Source of the DNA: Anaerolineae bacterium
GTDB lineage: Bacteria > Chloroflexota > Anaerolineae > Aggregatilineales > Phototrophicaceae
Assembly (NCBI GenBank): GCA_022841825.1
Contig: JALHQT010000005.1
Span: 431,135-495,134, forward strand
Length of the DNA stretch: 64,000 bases
Direction: 5' to 3'
Made by a program: the position numbers and the translations under genes. This document shows positions 59,437 to 64,000 of the stretch, piece after piece. The stretch's first letter is position 1, and the number at the start of each line of letters is the position of its first letter. Below the pieces are notes generated by a model that was not told where the DNA came from, did not search any database, and was given only the letters and a program-made list of their open reading frames with translations.

Positions 59437-61527
59437 TCAATCCACCTGGGTGATTCGCCGCATGGTACTGCCGAGGTTTTCTAGACCACCGTGCAAGCCA
59501 AATTGCAGGTTGAGGTTCATCCACGCCGCACCGGACCGCACACCCTCGAAGCCCTCGATGGTATATCGAGCATCGCCATTCAAGCCGTGCAACCGCAGGG
59601 TAAGCGAGGGTTCATGCTGCCCGATGTAGGTGCGAAAGGCGAAGATCACGCCATCGCGCCGATCCTTGCTCAGGTACGCAACGGCGGAGAATCCCCGCTC
59701 ATCCGCTGGGCAAAGGCGATACAGGTCGCCGAACTGGATCAGGTGGCGTACCGACTTGAAGACCGAGATCCAATGGCGCGCGCGCTCCATCTCTGCTTCT
59801 GTCCAACACGTGATATTCGCACCGATGCCAAGCAGACCACACATCGCCGCATGAAAGCGAAAGTCGAATGGCACGTCTGTCTGTTGGTCGGTCACCCATG
59901 CCTGCATCGTTGACGCTGGGAACATCTGCGTGTAACCCTGTTGGATGCCCAGACGATATGCCGCGCCACTGTTGTCGCTGATCCAGATCATGTCTGAAAC
60001 GCGCAGCATCCCCAGGTCGATGCGCCCGCCACCGCCGGAGCAGCTTTGCCAGATGACCTGCGGGTGCCGCTCGCGCAAGGTGTTCCAGACACGGTACAAA
60101 CCATATACATAACGTACCCAGAGTTCGCGCGCCTCGCCTGTGTCTTTCTGCCACCCAGGCTCGCTGATATTGCGGTTCATATCCCAGTTGGCGTAGCGAA
60201 TGTTGTGCGCTGCCAGTACCGAACTGATCGACTCGATCAGGTACGCCTGCACATCTTCTAAAGCAAGGTTGAGATGGAGCGAGTCGCGACCCAGGCGGCG
60301 TTCGCGTGTTGGATAGTGAATCACCCAATCAGGGTGTTCGCGGTAGAGCTGACTATCAGGGTTGACCATCTCTGGCTCGAACCACAAGCCGAAATCCATA
60401 CCGAGAGCGTTGATCTCCTCAATCAGCTTGCTCAAGCCATGGGGGAACTTCTGCGCGTCAGGCTGCCAATCACCAAGACCGCTCGCTTGCGAGAAGCGTC
60501 CACGATACCAGCCGTCGTCGATCATGAACATTTCCGCGCCCAGTGATGCCGCCAGCTTGGCGAGACGAAGCTGCGAGTCGTGATCAACGTCGAACAGGGT
60601 CGCTTCCCAGGAGTTATAGTACACCTTATGGACGACCTGAGGACTCGGCTGGATACGCTCGCGGACGAAGTCATGCAGTGAGCGGCTTGCAGCGCCAAAG
60701 CCGCCGATCGTATAACCGGCAAAGGCGTGCGGCGTCTCAAATGTTTCGCCCGTCGCCAGCACCCAGGAAAAGTCCCAGTCGTTTAAGCCAATCGCAACAC
60801 GTGTTGAGAAGAAGTCCGTGACTTCAGCCGTCAGCTTCCAGTTGCCACTCCAGTCGAGAAGCCCATACCAGACCTCACCGTGTTCTTCCGCCGCATCCCC
60901 TCTATCGAGTGCGAACCAGGGTTGATGATGATGACTGCTCGTCAACCTGCGACTTTCGAGCGTTTTGACGCCAGGGTGGAGCGCTTCGCGCGTGAGATGC
61001 ATCTCGTCAAACCATCGCCCATGCAGATGACTCAGGCGGGCACGATCACCGACCGGTGGATGCCATTGAGCAGAAAACACACGCTCCAATCTGAGCGGTG
61101 CCTCTCCAGCATTACCGATAGTCGCCCAGCGTTCAATCAGGTCATACGCTGGCAGTGCCCGATAATGCAGCGTGAGCATGACATCATAAACCGCATCTCG
61201 AAGACGCATTTGCAGTACGTCCTCAACGATGTTGGCAGAGTCGAAACGAGGTGACAAATCGCGCACGCCATCAGCATGACTGACCTTGATACAGGGTTCG
61301 ATAAACTTCATGTCCTCCCACGCCGGATATTCTTCCGGTGTCAGGTGTGCCGGGTTATTGAACGGACCCCACGCACCGGGGGAAGGCGGCGCAGGATAAT
61401 CATCCGGGTAAGGCAGCCTGGCACCCCAGTAGGCATGAGTCAACAGCCCGTCGCGATTGAGTCCGAGTGCGTATGCTGTTCGTGCGGTAGAGAGTATGTA
61501 AAGACCGTTGTGCGCGGTGACAGACAT
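59437..61527 (-). CDS. Alpha-galactosidase, glycoside hydrolase family 36
   Basis: 696 residues from the ATG of MSVTAHNGLYILSTARTAYALGLNRDGLLTHAYWG, close to the usual GH36 length; a longer open frame reaches 61710 but enters the lyase gene. The GH36 motifs are GLWFEPEMVNPDS, the nucleophile Asp in YANWDMNRNISEPGW and the acid/base Asp in ISDNSGAAYRLGIQQGY. CSGGGGRIDLGML is the conserved glycine loop. No signal peptide. It releases alpha-galactose from imported oligosaccharides. Position is directly behind the lyase gene (25 bp). Confidence 0.93.
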   Translation of the reverse strand: MSVTAHNGLYILSTARTAYALGLNRDGLLTHAYWGARLPYPDDYPAPPSPGAWGPFNNPAHLTPEEYPAWEDMKFIEPCIKVSHADGVRDLSPRFDSANIVEDVLQMRLRDAVYDVMLTLHYRALPAYDLIERWATIGNAGEAPLRLERVFSAQWHPPVGDRARLSHLHGRWFDEMHLTREALHPGVKTLESRRLTSSHHHQPWFALDRGDAAEEHGEVWYGLLDWSGNWKLTAEVTDFFSTRVAIGLNDWDFSWVLATGETFETPHAFAGYTIGGFGAASRSLHDFVRERIQPSPQVVHKVYYNSWEATLFDVDHDSQLRLAKLAASLGAEMFMIDDGWYRGRFSQASGLGDWQPDAQKFPHGLSKLIEEINALGMDFGLWFEPEMVNPDSQLYREHPDWVIHYPTRERRLGRDSLHLNLALEDVQAYLIESISSVLAAHNIRYANWDMNRNISEPGWQKDTGEARELWVRYVYGLYRVWNTLRERHPQVIWQSCSGGGGRIDLGMLRVSDMIWISDNSGAAYRLGIQQGYTQMFPASTMQAWVTDQQTDVPFDFRFHAAMCGLLGIGANITCWTEAEMERARHWISVFKSVRHLIQFGDLYRLCPADERGFSAVAYLSKDRRDGVIFAFRTYIGQHEPSLTLRLHGLNGDARYTIEGFEGVRSGAAWMNLNLQFGLHGGLENLGSTMRRITQVD

Positions 61528-61552
61528 GGCGTGGTGACTTTTTTGATGATAG

Positions 61553-62902
61553 CTAAGGTGAAGTGCCGCTGACGACACGGTCGACAAACACGCTTGCCAA
61601 GCCAACATAATCGGCGGGGTCCAGGAGCTGGTCGATTTCGCGCGGGCTGAGGTACTGAGCGATTGCCGGGTTTGCCTTGAGGACATCAGCAAACGGTCGC
61701 GACTCTTCATAGGCGGTCATGGCGGCGTCATACACCTGGTCGTGCGCCTGCTGCCGCCCAACATGGCGACCGAGCGCCAGCATGACGCGCTCGGCAAGCA
61801 GTGTGCCACGCGTTCGTGACAGGTTTTCCGCCATGCGCTCAGGGTAGACATGCAGACCTTCGAGGATGCGCTGACACAGCTCCATCGCACCATGCGCCAT
61901 CACGCACAATTCTGGCAGGTACGCCCACTCCATCTGAAAACTTGACCAATCGCGCTCATGCTCGTGCATCATGCTGTCGATGGCAGTAACAACCTGCCCG
62001 CGAGTCAACCGCGCCAGTGTCAGCACTGCCTCGCAGAGCATCGGGTTGCGCTTCTGGGGCATTGTGCTGCTGCCAATCTTGCCCATCTCGAACGGCTCTT
62101 CGACCTCACCGAACTCAGTCTTTTGCAGGTCGATCACTTCGTGGGCGATTTTGCCCAGCGTGGCAGTGATCATGCCGAGCAGGGCAGCGAACTCCGCCAC
62201 GTGATCCCGCGAGGTATGCCATGCAATATCCGGCACGCCCAGCTCAAGCTCCGCCATCAGACGTTCCTGAATTGCCAAGCCATGCTCGGCGACACTGGCG
62301 AGGGTGCCAACCGCTCCCCCAAATTCGCCAACCAGTACGCGCACCTTGCACGCAGCCATGCGCGTACGATGACGTTTGAGTTCGGCAGCCCAGACCGCAG
62401 CCTTAAAACCGAAGGTGATAGGCAGTGCCTGTTGACCGTGCGTTCGCCCTGCCATCACCGTATCGCGGTAGGTGGATGCCAGATTCAGACAGGCGTTAAT
62501 GAGGGCGTCGAGCGTATTCTCAAAATGCGGATAGGCATCCTTGATTTGCAAAATCAGGGCGGTATCCATGACATCCTGGGTCGTCGCGCCCCAATGGACG
62601 TAGCCACCCGCGTCTCCTGCACAGCGCTCACTCAACTGCCAGATCACGGACACAAGGGGGTGAACCGTTTTGTCGATGCCGCGTTTTATCGCGCTATCGT
62701 CGAGAAACTCTCCTCTAGCCTGAGCGGTGATTTCGAGAGCAGCGGACATGGGTATGACACCAACCTGTGCTTCCGCCCGAGCAAGAGCAGCTTCAAAATC
62801 GAGCCACTTTTGGAGCAGCGCATGGTCATCGAACACAGCACGCATGATGGCGCTGCCGTACAGGTCACGAAAGTAGAGGGAGTCGATGGCGTGCGCAGGC
62901 AT
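61553..62902 (-). CDS. Fumarase/aspartase-superfamily lyase (adenylosuccinate lyase/CMLE-like)
   Basis: 449 residues, family length. The signature GSSTMPQKRNPMLCE carries the mobile catalytic serine loop, with VHWGATTQDVMDTAL and AGRTHGQQALPITFG supplying the other two active-site regions. It is most similar to PurB and 3-carboxymuconate cycloisomerase proteins. It sits 3 bp after gntR, which argues for a catabolic role in the regulon rather than purine synthesis; the substrate is unknown. It may cleave a succinate-containing or carboxymuconate-type compound. Confidence 0.85.
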   Translation of the reverse strand: MPAHAIDSLYFRDLYGSAIMRAVFDDHALLQKWLDFEAALARAEAQVGVIPMSAALEITAQARGEFLDDSAIKRGIDKTVHPLVSVIWQLSERCAGDAGGYVHWGATTQDVMDTALILQIKDAYPHFENTLDALINACLNLASTYRDTVMAGRTHGQQALPITFGFKAAVWAAELKRHRTRMAACKVRVLVGEFGGAVGTLASVAEHGLAIQERLMAELELGVPDIAWHTSRDHVAEFAALLGMITATLGKIAHEVIDLQKTEFGEVEEPFEMGKIGSSTMPQKRNPMLCEAVLTLARLTRGQVVTAIDSMMHEHERDWSSFQMEWAYLPELCVMAHGAMELCQRILEGLHVYPERMAENLSRTRGTLLAERVMLALGRHVGRQQAHDQVYDAAMTAYEESRPFADVLKANPAIAQYLSPREIDQLLDPADYVGLASVFVDRVVSGTSP

Positions 62903-62905
62903 GAG

Positions 62906-63595
62906 TTAATCTCTCCGCGCTTCGATGTCTTTCGCCGCCAGGGCACGAACCCCTTTAAGGGTTTGCTGAATATGCCGCTCGATCGCCGTGCGCAGCAGCT
63001 CGGCATTCCGTACAAGCGCGGCGTCCAGGATCGCCTGATGCTCGGCATTGATCATGTCGTGCTGATCTCTAACGAACATGTAGCGATAACGGTAGCGCTC
63101 CGCAAGTTCCCATAAACCCGCGATCATCTCGCTGAGGTATTTGTTCCCTGGCGCGTTGTAGAGCACAAAGTGAAATTCGTGATTAAGCCGAGTGAAGTCA
63201 TCATAGTCATCACGGTTCAAGGCTTCCTGAAGCTCGATGGCGAGCTTTGAGAGTCGGGCGGTGTCGGCGTCCGTCAGGTGTGAAGCCGCTTCGTATGCGA
63301 CCTGCCCCTCAATCAGCTGACGCGCCTCATAGAGATGTTCAAGATCCGTCAGGGAGATATCGACGACAAATGCGCCACGACGGGGGATGATTTGAACGAA
63401 TCCTTCGCTCTCAAGCTTCTTAAGTGCTTCACGAACCGGGATGAGGCTGGTATTCAATTCCTGGGCAAGCTGATTCTGATCGATACGCGAACCAGGCAGT
63501 AGTGTGCCGCGCAGGATGGCTTCGCGAATGCGCTCCTGTGCAATCCCGGATACAGTTTTCATCGAGTCGGTGATGGCAGGTAGCCTGTTCTTCAT
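62906..63595 (-). CDS. GntR-family transcriptional regulator, FadR/FCD subfamily
   Basis: 229 residues. The N-terminal winged helix has IREAILRGTLLPGSRIDQNQLAQELNTSLIPVREALKKLESEGFVQIIPRRGAFV, the standard GntR recognition block. The C-terminal all-helical FCD domain has a metal site probably formed by Asp, His and His residues in DFTRLNHEFHFVLY, NAEHQAILDAAL and AIERHIQQTL. It should be released from DNA by a sugar acid or related ligand. The upstream region holds a palindrome like those before the glycan genes, so it probably controls both itself and the glycan genes. Confidence 0.92.
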   Translation of the reverse strand: MKNRLPAITDSMKTVSGIAQERIREAILRGTLLPGSRIDQNQLAQELNTSLIPVREALKKLESEGFVQIIPRRGAFVVDISLTDLEHLYEARQLIEGQVAYEAASHLTDADTARLSKLAIELQEALNRDDYDDFTRLNHEFHFVLYNAPGNKYLSEMIAGLWELAERYRYRYMFVRDQHDMINAEHQAILDAALVRNAELLRTAIERHIQQTLKGVRALAAKDIEARRD

Positions 63596-63662
63596 GACCG
63601 CAAGTTCCGTCGCGCTATGAGTGAGAAGAAAGTGATTTTCAATCCTATAAATGATAAACTAG

Positions 63663-63674
63663 AATTTATAATTT
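63663..63674 (-). promoter_or_regulatory. AT palindrome upstream of gntR (regulon site 4)
   Basis: AATTTATAATTT differs from the palindrome at 47474 by one base and lies 68 bp before the gntR start. It could be an autoregulatory operator or part of the promoter. TATAAT is on the + strand; the - strand reads TATAAA, which is also an acceptable -10. Confidence 0.45.
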
Positions 63675-63705
63675 GCAATTCTCACCACGGAGCTGCCCTG
63701 TGGGG

Positions 63706-64000
63706 GGCTACTTCGCGTATCCGAGGGTAAAATGACGCCTCATGAGACTCGTCGATAGTCATCGTGCAGCCCACCCAGCACAGGGAATGCAACGACCTGA
63801 GCGTCTGAGACTGCCTCCCCTTCCGTTCGTCTCGATGCGATAGGAATGTGTCCCGACAGTCCTTGATGTGGACGAGCTGTATTGAAGTACACGACGTATT
63901 CCTTGACCACACGCTGCAACTGTCGTTCGTTGAGCACCAGCATCTGGTCCAAACATTCCCGTCGCACACTCTCCAGGAACCGTTCGCACACTGCATTGGC
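63706..64000 (-). mobile_element. Second insertion sequence of the same family (cut by window end)
   Basis: The end motif GGCTACTT (63706-63713) then ATCCGAG (63719-63725) has the same spacing as the left end of the IS at 39913. The transposase gene begins inside and runs out of the window. A second copy in 64 kb means the family is active or was recently so in this genome. Confidence 0.65.
63740..64000 (-). CDS. Integrase-core transposase, C-terminal part (incomplete at window end)
   Basis: 87 codons are visible, open to the edge. NAVCERFLESVRRECLDQMLVLNERQLQRVVKEYVVYFNTARPHQGLSGHIPI is the end of an rve/DDE integrase core, with the last catalytic Glu in CERF. It matches the C-terminus of the transposase at 39946 (CERFIGSVRRELLDH, YFNHARPHQGINGQIPI), so both belong to one family. 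The end differs (GLHDDYRRVS against GLHHDYQWAA), showing divergence between copies. Confidence 0.85.
   Translation of the reverse strand, partial: ANAVCERFLESVRRECLDQMLVLNERQLQRVVKEYVVYFNTARPHQGLSGHIPIASRRTEGEAVSDAQVVAFPVLGGLHDDYRRVS

Noticed and set aside
61958..63115. Long + strand open frame opposite the lyase and gntR genes
   Set aside because: It overlaps two well-supported - strand genes with clear family motifs and has no domain of its own.

Overview
The window looks like a chromosomal segment of a Chloroflexota bacterium, probably Anaerolineae-like. This is inference from gene content: paired MalK-type ATPases, a giant secreted RHS protein, a large GH set with GntR control, and FemAB-like ligases in a glycan locus. 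There is no rRNA or tRNA to anchor it. Base composition is moderately GC-rich, and AT-rich stretches mark promoters.

Layout. (1) 1-6455, + strand: the 3' part of a sugar or polyol uptake and catabolism operon. It holds two MalK-like ATPases, a DeoC-type aldolase, an FGGY kinase, a D-2-hydroxyacid dehydrogenase and a shikimate dehydrogenase-like enzyme. (2) About 6460-15300: an integrated, plasmid-like element transcribed on the - strand. It holds a large serine recombinase broken by an in-frame TAG, ParA, ParB, a perfect 20-bp parS-like palindrome beside parB, and a primase/helicase. CATGCAGAG repeats lie at one end and an unusual cluster of hairpins at the other. (3) 15323-39239: a cell-surface locus with a methyltransferase, two FemAB/GNAT paralogues, a 2811-residue RHS protein, three GT2 glycosyltransferases, a polysaccharide deacetylase, a secreted GH16 enzyme, a flippase fused to an APH-type kinase, a multi-TM protein, and a transposase-derived domain fused to a DUF1616-like membrane domain. 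(4) 39374-41175: two divergent 53-54 codon helix-turn-helix mini-genes and a roughly 1.27-kb insertion sequence with a frameshifted transposase. (5) 41273-63595: a glycan-utilisation regulon. It holds GH43, GH116, GH36, GH172 and an alpha-glucuronidase-like enzyme, an ABC importer, an MFS carrier, sugar-acid enzymes (AKR, lactonase-type amidohydrolase, ManD-type dehydratase, SDRs), a lyase and an FCD-type GntR regulator. (6) 63706-64000: the end of a second copy of the same IS family.

How it works together. In region 5 none of the glycosidases has a signal peptide, so oligosaccharides are probably imported by the ABC system (56642-58114 and the two permeases) and hydrolysed in the cytoplasm. 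The released sugars or uronic acids would be oxidised, delactonised and dehydrated. A near-identical AT palindrome (AAATTATAATTT type) sits upstream of each main transcription unit and of the gntR gene itself, which suggests one regulator or one shared promoter architecture. In region 3 the glycosyltransferases, flippase, deacetylase and GH16 enzyme suggest assembly, export and trimming of a surface polysaccharide.

The most unusual items are the catalytically dead IS256-like transposase fused to membrane helices (37289-38446), the flippase-kinase fusion (32952-35315), the hairpin cluster (14561-14787), the parS-like site with its ParAB cassette, and the twin HTH mini-genes.
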